Counted from the stretch's first letter, positions 1 through 5,292 are shown. The stretch: 6,923 bases of DNA from Gallionellaceae bacterium (GCA_003151655.1 PLYB01000319.1:341-7263); one strand, 5' to 3'. Notes: generated by a model not told the origin, from the sequence alone. Numbers and translations are program-made.

Positions 1-685
1 GCGGCGAGGCCATGTCGCCCGGTTCGAGGATGCGCTCCTGGACGATGCCGTTGTCCGGCGCATAAAGCGATGCATCGGCCAACGCGTTGCGCGCCACATC
101 CAGTGCCGCCTGATTCGCCCTCAGCATGGCCCTGGCTGCCGCGATGTCTTCCTTGCGCGGCCCGATCTGCACCAGCTTGAGTACTTCCTGCAAGCTGTGG
201 AACTTGGCCTTTGCCGCATCGGCTTTCGCACGGGCATCATCCAACTGCTGCTTGGCGACAAAATTTTGCTCAACCAGCGTTTTGACACGCTGATAACTGC
301 TCTCCGCATTGTCTGCATCAATGCGCGCCGCATCCGCATCAGCCTGCGCTTTGAGAATTTCTTCCGGCCTGCTACCGGCCTCCAGACGGGCAACTATCTG
401 CTGCTGCGCTGCCAGTTGCGCTTGCTGCATGTCGACATTGCTCGCCAATCGCACCGTATCGAGCGTTGCCAGCAACTGACCTTTTTTGACAGCATCCCCT
501 TCTTTAACCAGCAACTGCGCAATACGCTCCGAGGCGTTGAACGACAACTGCACCTGTCGAATATCGACATTACCATACAGCGTCAAAGCATCAACATTGG
601 CTTTGCTGCGGCTGCCGAAATACCATGCCGCCGCCGCGCCCAAGGCAATCACAACAATAGGTATAAGAATATGTTTTCGTTGCAC
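1..685 (-). CDS. HlyD-family membrane-fusion/efflux adaptor protein, partial (C-terminus beyond window)
   Basis: About 228 codons are open from a GTG at 683-685 to the left edge, so the C-terminal part is missing. The GTG is the only likely start: an in-frame TAA lies at 701-703 with no ATG between. Ribosome-binding signal is weak (GGGAC upstream). Residues about 5-22 (HILIPIVVIALGAAAAWYF) form an N-terminal signal anchor. A lipoyl/barrel-sandwich half-motif follows (SERIAQLLVKEGDAVKKGQL, around residues 45-70). Then comes a long Ala/Gln/Lys-rich coiled-coil hairpin to about residue 210, and a return strand (LYAPDNGIVQERILEPGD). This order is typical of periplasmic adaptor subunits that join an inner-membrane ABC or other pump to an outer-membrane channel, such as the YbhG/HlyD type. 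The partner pump is outside the window, so the substrate is unknown. It is divergent from the nif gene at 951 and is probably not part of the nif regulon. Confidence 0.88.
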   Translation of the reverse strand, partial: MQRKHILIPIVVIALGAAAAWYFGSRSKANVDALTLYGNVDIRQVQLSFNASERIAQLLVKEGDAVKKGQLLATLDTVRLASNVDMQQAQLAAQQQIVARLEAGSRPEEILKAQADADAARIDADNAESSYQRVKTLVEQNFVAKQQLDDARAKADAAKAKFHSLQEVLKLVQIGPRKEDIAAARAMLRANQAALDVARNALADASLYAPDNGIVQERILEPGDMASP

Positions 686-950
686 GGCATCTGTCCCATG
701 TTAAGCATTGTCTACGTTCCGGGCACATCAACCGGATAAATACATCCCTGAATCCATCAACAATGCGCCCTGAAACTCGCTTGCTACTGGGCACGTTATA
801 GCATTAATGAGGGCTAGATGGAAAGCTCAAAACATCGTATCCCTGACGCTTCTGCCACTGAATATCTACCGATAAAAAAGCAATATTTTTACCTTGGTAC
901 AGATATTGCTCATCACAGGGCTCCATCATTCATTTACGACAAGGTGCCCC
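686..950. other. Divergent intergenic region between the hlyD-like gene and the sigma-54-driven gene
   Basis: This 265-base gap holds the sigma-54 promoter at 895-910 on the plus strand. I looked for a NifA upstream activator site (TGT-N10-ACA) and found no perfect copy here. No convincing -35/-10 pair for the leftward hlyD-like gene was found. The stretch is visibly more AT-rich just upstream of the promoter (871-890), which fits a bend or IHF-type region, but I cannot point to a clear IHF consensus. Confidence 0.6.
895..910 (+). promoter_or_regulatory. Sigma-54 (RpoN) -24/-12 promoter
   Basis: The sequence TGGTAC-AGATA-TTGCT matches the RpoN consensus TGGCAC-N5-TTGCW with one mismatch. The invariant GG (896-897) and GC (908-909) are 12 bases apart as required. 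Transcription would begin near 920, leaving a leader of about 30 bases before the ATG at 951. In a nif region the expected activator is NifA, which is inference because no perfect upstream activator site was found. The promoter should drive both the 951 gene and nifF, since no second promoter was seen before nifF. Confidence 0.85.
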
Positions 951-1508
951 ATGTTATTCAATACGTACGAACAAAAAGGTCTTCTATTCAACATGAACTT
1001 CAAGGAAGCCGAAGGCAACTTCGCCTCCTATCGCGGAGATTTGGTGTTGGAGTTGGGTGAAGTCGGCGACGCGCACGGCCACCTCAAACCTCCCGTTCAC
1101 ACCATCAAAAACACTATCGTGCTGGCAGAAAATGACAAGATCAAACTGTACGTCGGCAGTCTGGATGAACTCTCGCTGCTGCCTAAAGTGCTGGATTATT
1201 ACCAGGCCGATTTCGCTGCGGACGTACGTATCCTCTTGTTCGTGGTAAACATCGACAAGCCACTGGTGGTCGACGTTGGCGGCTTGAGCATCGCCGCCAT
1301 CGGCATGCAGGAAGGCTTGATCTGGAACGAACTGATCGACATCGCGGCGCTGGACAAGGGCGATTTCAAAGGACAGTCGCCGACACAAAAGATCGTCACC
1401 GTGCACAAAGCACTGTCCGACTACAAGCCCAAGGGTGACAAGGTATCGTTCGACGAGGCACTGAAGCGCACGGTCGAGTTGAAACGCGCCGGACGTGGCC
1501 CGGTCTAA
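951..1508 (+). CDS. Unrecognised 185-aa cytoplasmic protein, first gene of the sigma-54 operon with nifF
   Basis: I do not recognise this family. The ATG at 951 is chosen because an AAGGTG ribosome-binding site lies at 941-946 and the reading frame's earlier possible start overlaps the promoter at 895-910, so it cannot be on the transcript. An internal ATG at 993 is a less likely alternative. The protein has no cysteine, so it should not bind an Fe-S cluster through Cys. It has no signal peptide and no clear membrane segment; the hydrophobic stretch around VRILLFVVNIDKPLVV looks like beta strands. The C-terminus is basic (ALKRTVELKRAGRGPV). Its position behind an RpoN promoter and 65 bases ahead of nifF suggests a role linked to nitrogen fixation or electron supply, but function is unassigned. 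Confidence 0.85.
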   Translation: MLFNTYEQKGLLFNMNFKEAEGNFASYRGDLVLELGEVGDAHGHLKPPVHTIKNTIVLAENDKIKLYVGSLDELSLLPKVLDYYQADFAADVRILLFVVNIDKPLVVDVGGLSIAAIGMQEGLIWNELIDIAALDKGDFKGQSPTQKIVTVHKALSDYKPKGDKVSFDEALKRTVELKRAGRGPV

Positions 1509-1521
1509 CTTCTGTCGCATC

Positions 1522-1557
1522 TCCTGCCGGATGTCATGTTCACGACAATCGGCAGGA
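1522..1557 (+). repeat. Intergenic stem-loop between the 951 gene and nifF
   Basis: The arms TCCTGCCG (1522-1529) and CGGCAGGA (1550-1557) pair perfectly. After one G-T pair and one mismatch the inner arms (T-GTC with GAC-A) pair again, leaving an 8-base loop (ATGTTCAC). No T-run follows, so it is not a classic rho-independent terminator. It ends 5 bases before the nifF ribosome-binding site (1563-1568). It could set the relative yield of the two genes through mRNA processing or stability, which is inference. Confidence 0.6.
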
Positions 1558-1562
1558 CTCCC

Positions 1563-1568
1563 AAGGAG
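1563..1568 (+). promoter_or_regulatory. Strong ribosome-binding site of nifF
   Basis: AAGGAG lies 5 bases before the ATG at 1574 and fixes the start. It sits just after the hairpin and is not buried in it. Confidence 0.8.
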
Positions 1569-1573
1569 CACAT

Positions 1574-2116
1574 ATGTCACGCATCGGTCTCTTCTACGCC
1601 AGCAGCACCGGCAACACCAGACGCATCGCCAAGGCGATCAAAAAGCGTTTCGACGATGACACCATGGCTGACGCGCTCAACGTCAACAAAGCCAGCGCTG
1701 AATTGGTGGCCGGATATTCCTATCTGATCTTCGGCACCTCCACCTTGGGCGGTGGACAATTACCGGGGCTTTCCACCGATTGCATGGGCGGGGGATGGGA
1801 AGAGTTTTTACCGCAACTTAAACAAGTTGATTTCAGCGGCAAGACCGTCGCCATTTTCGGCTTGGGCAATCAGGATAAATATCCGGATGAATTCGTCGAT
1901 GCAATGGGCGAAATTTATCACTTCGTCGTCGCACGCGGCGGCAAGGTAGTCGGTGCTTGGCCTGCAGATGATTACGATTTCATCTCCTCAAAAGCACTGG
2001 TGGATGATGAATTCGTCGGGCTAGTGTTAGATCAGGAAAACCAGAAGATGCTTACTGATGCACGACTAGACGAATGGCTAAAACTAATTGCACCGGAGTT
2101 CGGGTTATCACTTTAA
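1574..2116 (+). CDS. nifF: Nif-specific long-chain flavodoxin
   Basis: A 180-aa FMN flavodoxin, the low-potential cytoplasmic carrier that donates electrons to the nitrogenase Fe protein. The FMN phosphate loop is SSTGNT (residues 10-15). The first isoalloxazine loop is GTSTLGGGQLPG (about 54-65). The second is FGLGNQDKYPDEF (about 95-107), with the usual Tyr. The insert typical of long-chain flavodoxins is present. The C-terminus IAPEFGLSL matches my memory of Azotobacter NifF. The ATG is fixed by AAGGAG at 1563-1568. It is the second gene after the sigma-54 promoter at 895-910. Its TAA (2114-2116) overlaps the stop codon of the convergent nifZ. Length is normal, and no defects are seen. Confidence 0.96.
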   Translation: MSRIGLFYASSTGNTRRIAKAIKKRFDDDTMADALNVNKASAELVAGYSYLIFGTSTLGGGQLPGLSTDCMGGGWEEFLPQLKQVDFSGKTVAIFGLGNQDKYPDEFVDAMGEIYHFVVARGGKVVGAWPADDYDFISSKALVDDEFVGLVLDQENQKMLTDARLDEWLKLIAPEFGLSL

Positions 2117-2385
2117 ATAGCCGTTTCGCTCAACTCTTCGCTCAAACATCCAACCGGTTCGGCCAATGCACCCTCCGCATCCAATTCGAAGCGCACCAGA
2201 TAGATTTCTTCTTCGGGCATTTCTTGTGTGTGACCGACATTGACCACCACGCCGCGCGTGCCTGTTGCCGCCAGCAATTCTCCCGGCTCGATACCGGGAA
2301 TAGCGCTCTCACCCGTTTCTTCGAGTGGTTCGTTGAACAGGTCTTGTGCCGCAAAAACCATATCGCCCATTTGAAATCGACTCAT
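2113..2385 (-). CDS. nifZ: NifZ-domain protein
   Basis: A 90-aa protein with the NifZ fold signature: F.MGDMVFAAQDLFN near the N-terminus, then IPGIEPGELLAATGTRGVVVNVG, then EEEIYLVRFELD. In Azotobacter and Klebsiella NifZ helps form the second P-cluster of the MoFe protein, acting with other maturation factors. The short acidic C-terminus (CLSEELSETAI) has one Cys, of unknown use. The start at 2383-2385 follows an upstream AAGGAG within the end of the preceding gene, 4 bases after that gene's stop, so the pair is translationally coupled. It is the last gene of the leftward operon. Its stop overlaps that of nifF, so the two operons are transcribed towards each other with no spacer. Confidence 0.93.
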   Translation of the reverse strand: MSRFQMGDMVFAAQDLFNEPLEETGESAIPGIEPGELLAATGTRGVVVNVGHTQEMPEEEIYLVRFELDAEGALAEPVGCLSEELSETAI

Positions 2386-2389
2386 CTCC

Positions 2390-2770
2390 TTACTCCTTCA
2401 AACCTGGAATCAATTTCACTTCGCAGCGAACTTCTGCATCGCGTCCCCACGCCGTCACCATCTCGACGAACCAGCGCGTATCGCGCGGATGCGGACAAAA
2501 CAAGTCGTACTCGGCATAAAAACTATGGTCGCTATTAAAAGTCAGCGTGCCGCAACGATCATTGCGCGCATTGCGCCATACGCCTTCGTAGCCGGGCAGT
2601 TGATTGCCAGGATCAGTAATACGGGTGAACTGCAATGCAGCCAACTCGATCTTCGGCGTAGCGCCCACCGCAGTGAAATGCTCTGCCTCTTGTTGCAACG
2701 CGAACACAATGCGCCGGGCAATGTCTTCCAACCCGGCAGGAAGCCGGCACGATGTTGCAACAGCTACCAT
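2390..2770 (-). CDS. Unrecognised 126-aa protein in the nif operon, between the [2Fe-2S] ferredoxin and nifZ genes
   Basis: I do not recognise the family. The ATG (2768-2770) overlaps the stop of the [2Fe-2S] ferredoxin gene (TAG at 2764-2766) by 7 bases, and the stop is 4 bases from nifZ, so it is embedded in the operon. It has no signal peptide and no membrane segment. The N-terminal half is helical and amphipathic (LEDIARRIVFALQQEAEHF). The C-terminal half has aromatic and polar motifs (GVWRNARNDRCGTLTFNSD, YAEYDLFCPHPRDTRW). Four Cys occur at 8, 73, 92 and 116, but not in a ferredoxin-like spacing. The ribosome-binding signal is weak, consistent with coupling to the upstream gene. A role near nitrogenase electron transfer or maturation is inferred from position only. 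Confidence 0.88.
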   Translation of the reverse strand: MVAVATSCRLPAGLEDIARRIVFALQQEAEHFTAVGATPKIELAALQFTRITDPGNQLPGYEGVWRNARNDRCGTLTFNSDHSFYAEYDLFCPHPRDTRWFVEMVTAWGRDAEVRCEVKLIPGLKE

Positions 2771-3087
2771 ATGTCCGCAGGAACAATCAGCCGCTCGACC
2801 GGCTTGCCGTCCAGCAAGTGCTGTTCAAAAATCTCGCTTACATCCGCCTTGGTAACATTGCCGTACATAACGCCTTCCGGATACACCACCACGCTCGGCC
2901 CCACGCTGCACGGGCCGAGACAACCGGTCAGCGTCACGGTCACTTGGGCAAAGCACTGGCGCTGTTGCCATTCCTTCATGAACCCGTCCGCCACTTCCGC
3001 GCAGCCCTTCTCCCCGCATGAGCCGCGTGGATGTCCGACCGGCCTGTTCTGGGAACAAACGAATACGTGTCTCGCCGGTCTTGCCAT
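2764..3087 (-). CDS. Thioredoxin-like [2Fe-2S] ferredoxin, Shethna protein I type
   Basis: 107 aa. Cys11 (VFVCSQNRP), Cys24 (GHPRGSCGEKG), Cys56 and Cys60 (TGCLGPC) match the four ligands of thioredoxin-fold [2Fe-2S] ferredoxins, including Azotobacter Shethna protein I (FeSI) and Aquifex Fd4. The C-terminal VVVYPEGVMYGNV and QHLLDG...PADIW segments also agree with my memory of FeSI. Extra Cys29 and Cys45 are not expected ligands. The known family carries one [2Fe-2S] cluster as a soluble electron carrier or in nitrogenase-linked roles. The start at 3085-3087 is 2 bases after the stop of the upstream ferredoxin gene, so the two are coupled. The 3' end overlaps the unrecognised 126-aa gene by 7 bases. 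Confidence 0.94.
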   Translation of the reverse strand: MARPARHVFVCSQNRPVGHPRGSCGEKGCAEVADGFMKEWQQRQCFAQVTVTLTGCLGPCSVGPSVVVYPEGVMYGNVTKADVSEIFEQHLLDGKPVERLIVPADIW

Positions 3088-3089
3088 GA

Positions 3090-3380
3090 TTAGGCCCCCA
3101 CCGGCATGGCTTTATGGGTGTGGCACTGCTTTGTGCAAACGCGCCCGCAGGAACCGCAACCGATACAATCCAGCGCATCGGCAATCGTCATTACCATGCA
3201 GTTGTCTTCGTCTTCGTCGTAAGCCTCGTCGTCCTCGCTACGCTCGACCAACTCAAGCACTTTACGCGGACAAACCTTGTAGCAGCGGCCGCAGCCAATA
3301 CAATTGGCCGAATTCAATTCGGTCAGAAATGCGGGGGTGTAAGGCGTGCCGCCTCGGGTAATTCCGGTGATATTCGACAT
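3090..3380 (-). CDS. fdxB: Nif-specific 2x[4Fe-4S] ferredoxin (ferredoxin III / FdxB type)
   Basis: 96 aa. The first cluster motif is CIGCGRCYKVCP (Cys27, 30, 33, 37). The second is CIGCGSCGRVC (Cys72, 75, 78, 82), with Thr in place of the usual Pro after the last Cys. Between them lies a highly acidic insert (EDDEAYDEDED, about 49-59), and two further Cys (61 and 86) lie outside the motifs. The N-terminal ITRGGTPYTPAFL is typical of nif-linked ferredoxin III. Its role is electron transfer to nitrogenase or to cofactor assembly. The ATG at 3378-3380 has a good AAAGGA signal 13 bases after the DUF683 gene stop. It lies directly downstream of the nifX/DUF269/DUF683 genes, the usual order. Confidence 0.94.
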   Translation of the reverse strand: MSNITGITRGGTPYTPAFLTELNSANCIGCGRCYKVCPRKVLELVERSEDDEAYDEDEDNCMVMTIADALDCIGCGSCGRVCTKQCHTHKAMPVGA

Positions 3381-3393
3381 AGCTATCCTTTAT

Positions 3394-3612
3394 TTATCCT
3401 TGTGTTTCTTTTTGTGCTGCAATTAATTTTGCACTCGCTGCTGCCCACGCCTGACATGCGTCATAAGTGGACTGAGCGATGCCGGGAATCTGCTCATATC
3501 CGGCTGGCAATTTGTCCTCCACCAGATCATGCAACTGCGCTGCCCACTCGCTGGAGATACGCTTGAGACGCTTCACATCTTTATCGAGCGTTTTCAATTC
3601 TTCTTCGGTCAT
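3394..3612 (-). CDS. Small nif accessory protein, DUF683 / CCE_0567 type
   Basis: 72 aa from an ATG at 3610-3612 with an AGAAAGGA ribosome-binding site at 3618-3625. The frame is open further upstream, but only through the palindromic repeat at 3642-3754, so the longer start is not used. The N-terminus MTEEELKTLDKDVKRLKRISSEWAAQLHDLVEDKLPAGYEQIP forms a heptad-like helix, followed by a loop and a second helix rich in Ala (ACQAWAAASAKLIAAQKE). This helical-hairpin small protein commonly follows the DUF269 gene in nif operons. Family members bind metal, but the exact function is not settled. A single Cys is present. Confidence 0.92.
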   Translation of the reverse strand: MTEEELKTLDKDVKRLKRISSEWAAQLHDLVEDKLPAGYEQIPGIAQSTYDACQAWAAASAKLIAAQKETQG

Positions 3613-3617
3613 GTTTT

Positions 3618-3625
3618 TCCTTTCT
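3618..3625 (-). promoter_or_regulatory. Ribosome-binding site deciding the DUF683 gene start
   Basis: AGAAAGGA on the minus strand, 5-6 bases before the ATG at 3612. It supports the short 72-aa form over a 107-aa frame that would translate through the repeat. Confidence 0.75.
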
Positions 3626-3641
3626 GGGGAGTGTTTGAACG

Positions 3642-3754
3642 AAACCCCTAACCCCCTCCAACTCCCCCTTGTCAGTACAAAAAGCTCTTGTCCCGGCACC
3701 GGGGGGAGAGCGAGCATTGCTCCTCCCCTGACAAGGGGAGGTTGGGAGGGGTTT
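3642..3754. repeat. Imperfect inverted-repeat element between DUF269 and DUF683 genes
   Basis: The left arm (3642-3675, starting AAACCCCTA and ending CCTTGTCAG) is the gapped inverse of the right arm (3728-3754, starting CTGACAAGG and ending GGGGTTT). The right part holds a sharp hairpin, CCTCCCCT-gaca-AGGGGAGG (3722-3741). The middle has smaller palindromes (CCGG-ca-CCGG, GAGC-att-GCTC). This looks like a REP/MITE-type dispersed element. It starts 6 bases after the DUF269 stop codon (in transcription direction) and ends before the ribosome-binding site of the DUF683 gene. It encodes nothing convincing. It may protect the upstream mRNA or attenuate the downstream part of the operon, which is inference. 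Confidence 0.75.
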
Positions 3755-3759
3755 AGTTT

Positions 3760-4215
3760 TTACAACCCCGCCACTTCCGGATACTTCCCAATCAATCCCA
3801 GCGCCACCGACAAATACTTATCGCCTTCATCTTTCATCTTGGACAGACTTTCATAGCCATAGCGATGCACGTCACGCAAGGTACGATCCATCACTACCAG
3901 TTTGCCCACCGTGATCAGCGCACGTCCGAATCCTTCATGGGTAATGTTGATGCTCGGCACCGCCATCAAACCGCATTCTTTTTCGATCAATGAAGAAATC
4001 GCGTTGTAAAAAGCCTTGATGCGCGACAGCATGATTTCGTCCGGATCGCCGATCACCGGAATAGCGCGGCGCTGTTCTTTGGTGACTACATAGGGAGCCA
4101 GAATACGATCCGCAGGCCAGCCATCGTAAGTGCCGTAGCTGTCGATGGCGCGCATCTGCTTGACCATCTCTTTGATAAAATCGGTGGACAACAACGGATC
4201 TACTTCTTGATTCAT
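3760..4215 (-). CDS. NifX-associated nitrogen fixation protein, DUF269
   Basis: 151 aa. The segments ...AIDSYGTYDGWPADRILAPYVV, RRAIPVIGDPDEIMLSRIKAFYNAIS and INITHEGFGRALITVGKLVVMDRTLRDVHRYG are the conserved core of the DUF269 family, which is found almost only in nif operons next to nifX. Its role is cofactor biosynthesis support, with no catalytic residues known to me. The ATG at 4213-4215 has AAGGAG 7 bases upstream. Upstream lies a 244-base gap with a REP-type doublet, and downstream the next gene is separated by another repeat element. The gene order nifX-(insert)-DUF269-DUF683-fdxB matches other nif operons except for the RseC-like insert and repeats. Confidence 0.95.
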   Translation of the reverse strand: MNQEVDPLLSTDFIKEMVKQMRAIDSYGTYDGWPADRILAPYVVTKEQRRAIPVIGDPDEIMLSRIKAFYNAISSLIEKECGLMAVPSINITHEGFGRALITVGKLVVMDRTLRDVHRYGYESLSKMKDEGDKYLSVALGLIGKYPEVAGL

Positions 4216-4267
4216 GGTGTTTCTCCTTCAGTTTAATGACTCAAATAATCCAAACATTACGTTAGCC

Positions 4268-4393
4268 CGTCATTCCGGCGAAGGCCGGAATCCAGTCATA
4301 AAAACATTCCGCAAGGCGGACAAAACCATGGTGTTGTCCCACTTACGTGGGAATTTTCAATTCATCTGGATACCGGCCTTCGCCGGTATGACG
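4268..4393. repeat. REP-type inverted doublet between the rseC-like and DUF269 genes
   Basis: Two 28-base arms face each other: 4268-4295 (CGTCATTCCGGCGAAGG...) and 4366-4393 (CTGGATACCGG...GACG). They match in inverse at 26 of 28 positions, differing at two compensating-type sites. Each arm is itself palindromic (CCGGC-GAAG-GCCGG). The middle contains two more perfect hairpins: TCCGC-aag-GCGGA (4308-4320) and TCCCAC-TTAC-GTGGGA (4337-4352). The whole unit of 126 bases can fold into a large cruciform-like RNA. Arms of this kind (CGTCATTCC...GGAATCCAG) are widespread REP elements in proteobacteria. It lies 52 bases upstream of the DUF269 ATG. The rest of the gap (4394-4459) shows nothing recognisable. 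Confidence 0.88.
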
Positions 4394-4459
4394 CAGTTAT
4401 TTCTAACTAAGTTATCTGGCAGGTGATCAGCGCCCCATAACTACTTTTACTTTGACCGC

Positions 4460-4870
4460 CTACTCAGTCTTGCGCGCCACGATGTGCGGTGTCCATCCTG
4501 ACAAGCGCGCCAGCAAGAAACCCGCAGCGAACCCTATCCCAGCTCCCAGCACCGCGCCCGCATCTCCAAACCCAATCGAGGACGCGACACCCGCACCGAC
4601 CAGTGCCAGCACCGCAGGTAGCAGATATACCAGCAGCCCGGCCTTGAGTAGGTCACCCTCGCTCATGCTCACAAACAACTCATCACCCTCGTGAATACTT
4701 GCGTCGCACTTTACTTCGATGGCTTTGCGATTATTGGAAAAATATTTCCCCAACCCGGATACGCCGCAGCTATTGCGCGACTTGCAACCGCCGCAACCCG
4801 ATGTCGTCGTCGGATCGATCAGCGCCGTGCCATTATTGGTAGAAACTACGCGTGCCGTCGTTTCGATCAT
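4460..4870 (-). CDS. RseC/SoxR-reducing-system-like Cys-rich membrane protein in the nif operon
   Basis: 136 aa. An N-terminal soluble domain carries CGGCKSRNSC (Cys26, 29, 35; CX2CX5C) plus Cys55, the Cys pattern of RseC. Two membrane helices follow, about residues 74-96 (LLKAGLLVYLLPAVLALVGA) and 104-121 (AGAVLGAGIGFAAGFLLA). In E. coli RseC works with the Rsx/Rnf electron-transport complex in reducing SoxR. In a nif operon a link to Rnf-driven electron supply for nitrogenase is plausible, but that is inference. The ATG (4868-4870) overlaps the nifX TGA in an ATGA arrangement, so it is translationally coupled. A longer in-frame start upstream within nifX was rejected because it would need the coding sequence of nifX and lacks a better signal. 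Confidence 0.88.
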   Translation of the reverse strand: MIETTARVVSTNNGTALIDPTTTSGCGGCKSRNSCGVSGLGKYFSNNRKAIEVKCDASIHEGDELFVSMSEGDLLKAGLLVYLLPAVLALVGAGVASSIGFGDAGAVLGAGIGFAAGFLLARLSGWTPHIVARKTE

Positions 4871-5280
4871 TCCTGCCACTCCTCGTCTTCGGCAAAACGT
4901 CCGGTGCCCGACTGCTTTTTGAGATGCTTCGCCAGCCACACCGGCGGATCATTCACCAGGCTTTTTTGCAAGCCGAGCAGCAACTCATCGATGAGCGTAC
5001 CTTCATCAACACGCATCGGCTGGATACTTTTCGCCAGCAATTGCTGAATGGCCGACGCACCGACAGCATTGCAATACACCGCAGCACTATCGCCCAGCAA
5101 AGCAACTTTTGCGGCAAGCTTGCCGTCATGCCCGTCCATCGCCGTTTCAATAAATTCGACCACCTCGACCATGCGCGTTTCATGCTCACCGAGCTCGTAA
5201 ATGGCAAATGCTTCCGCCGCGCCAAAGTGCTGATTGACCGCGCGGCGGTCGCTGGTCGCGAAAGCGATCTTCACCGTCAT
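4867..5280 (-). CDS. nifX: NifX, FeMo-cofactor precursor carrier
   Basis: 137 aa from ATG 5278-5280. The family core is seen in VKIAFATSDRRAVNQHFGAAEAFAIYEL (N-terminus) and KVALLGDSAAVYCNAVGASAIQQLLAKSIQPMRV (middle), the dinitrogenase iron-molybdenum cofactor (NifX/NifB/NafY) fold. NifX binds and passes the NifB/NifEN-derived precursor during FeMo-co synthesis. The C-terminus is a charged tail (HLKKQSGTGRFAEDEEWQE). The start is set by AAGGAG (5287-5292), 6 bases upstream and overlapping the nifN stop. A start at 5319 would overlap nifN by 29 bases and has no such signal. The gene ends in the ATGA overlap with the RseC-like gene. Confidence 0.95.
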   Translation of the reverse strand: MTVKIAFATSDRRAVNQHFGAAEAFAIYELGEHETRMVEVVEFIETAMDGHDGKLAAKVALLGDSAAVYCNAVGASAIQQLLAKSIQPMRVDEGTLIDELLLGLQKSLVNDPPVWLAKHLKKQSGTGRFAEDEEWQE

Positions 5281-5286
5281 GGCATG

Positions 5287-5292
5287 CTCCTT
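5287..5292 (-). promoter_or_regulatory. Ribosome-binding site deciding the nifX start
   Basis: AAGGAG on the minus strand, overlapping the nifN TAA (5291-5293) and 6 bases before the nifX ATG. Translation of nifX is probably coupled to termination of nifN. Confidence 0.8.

Noticed and set aside
788..802. A second possible -24/-12 element (TGGGCACGTTATAGC)
   Set aside because: GG and GC are correctly spaced, but the middle bases differ from the consensus at several positions, and the element at 895-910 is far better.
894..950. Upstream TTG start for the unknown protein at 951
   Set aside because: It lies within the sigma-54 promoter and upstream of the expected transcription start.
818..1060. 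Plus-strand frame of 80 aa from an ATG at 818
   Set aside because: It overlaps the promoter and the beginning of the 951 gene and ends in low-complexity Arg-rich sequence. It looks like chance.
1500..1573. Separate promoter for nifF
   Set aside because: No -24/-12 or -35/-10 match was seen in the spacer; only the hairpin and ribosome-binding site are present.
984..1580. Long minus-strand frame opposite the unknown 951 gene
   Set aside because: It is the antisense of a gene with a promoter and a ribosome-binding site, lacks a plausible start signal, and its composition is that of a shadow frame.
2489..3361. A 290-aa plus-strand frame over the ferredoxin genes
   Set aside because: It runs opposite two clear ferredoxins and the unknown 126-aa gene, and is rich in Arg, Ser and Cys with no recognisable motif.
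3394..3717. 107-aa form of the DUF683 protein
   Set aside because: The added N-terminus is a reading of the palindromic repeat. The 72-aa form has a good ribosome-binding site and the normal family length.
3642..3754. CRISPR or tandem-repeat array
   Set aside because: The arms are a single inverted pair with unlike spacers and no repeat-spacer periodicity.
4460..4939. 159-aa form of the RseC-like protein with an N-terminal extension
   Set aside because: The extension is read from the other frame of nifX. The ATG overlapping the nifX stop gives a family-like N-terminus (MIETTARVVS).
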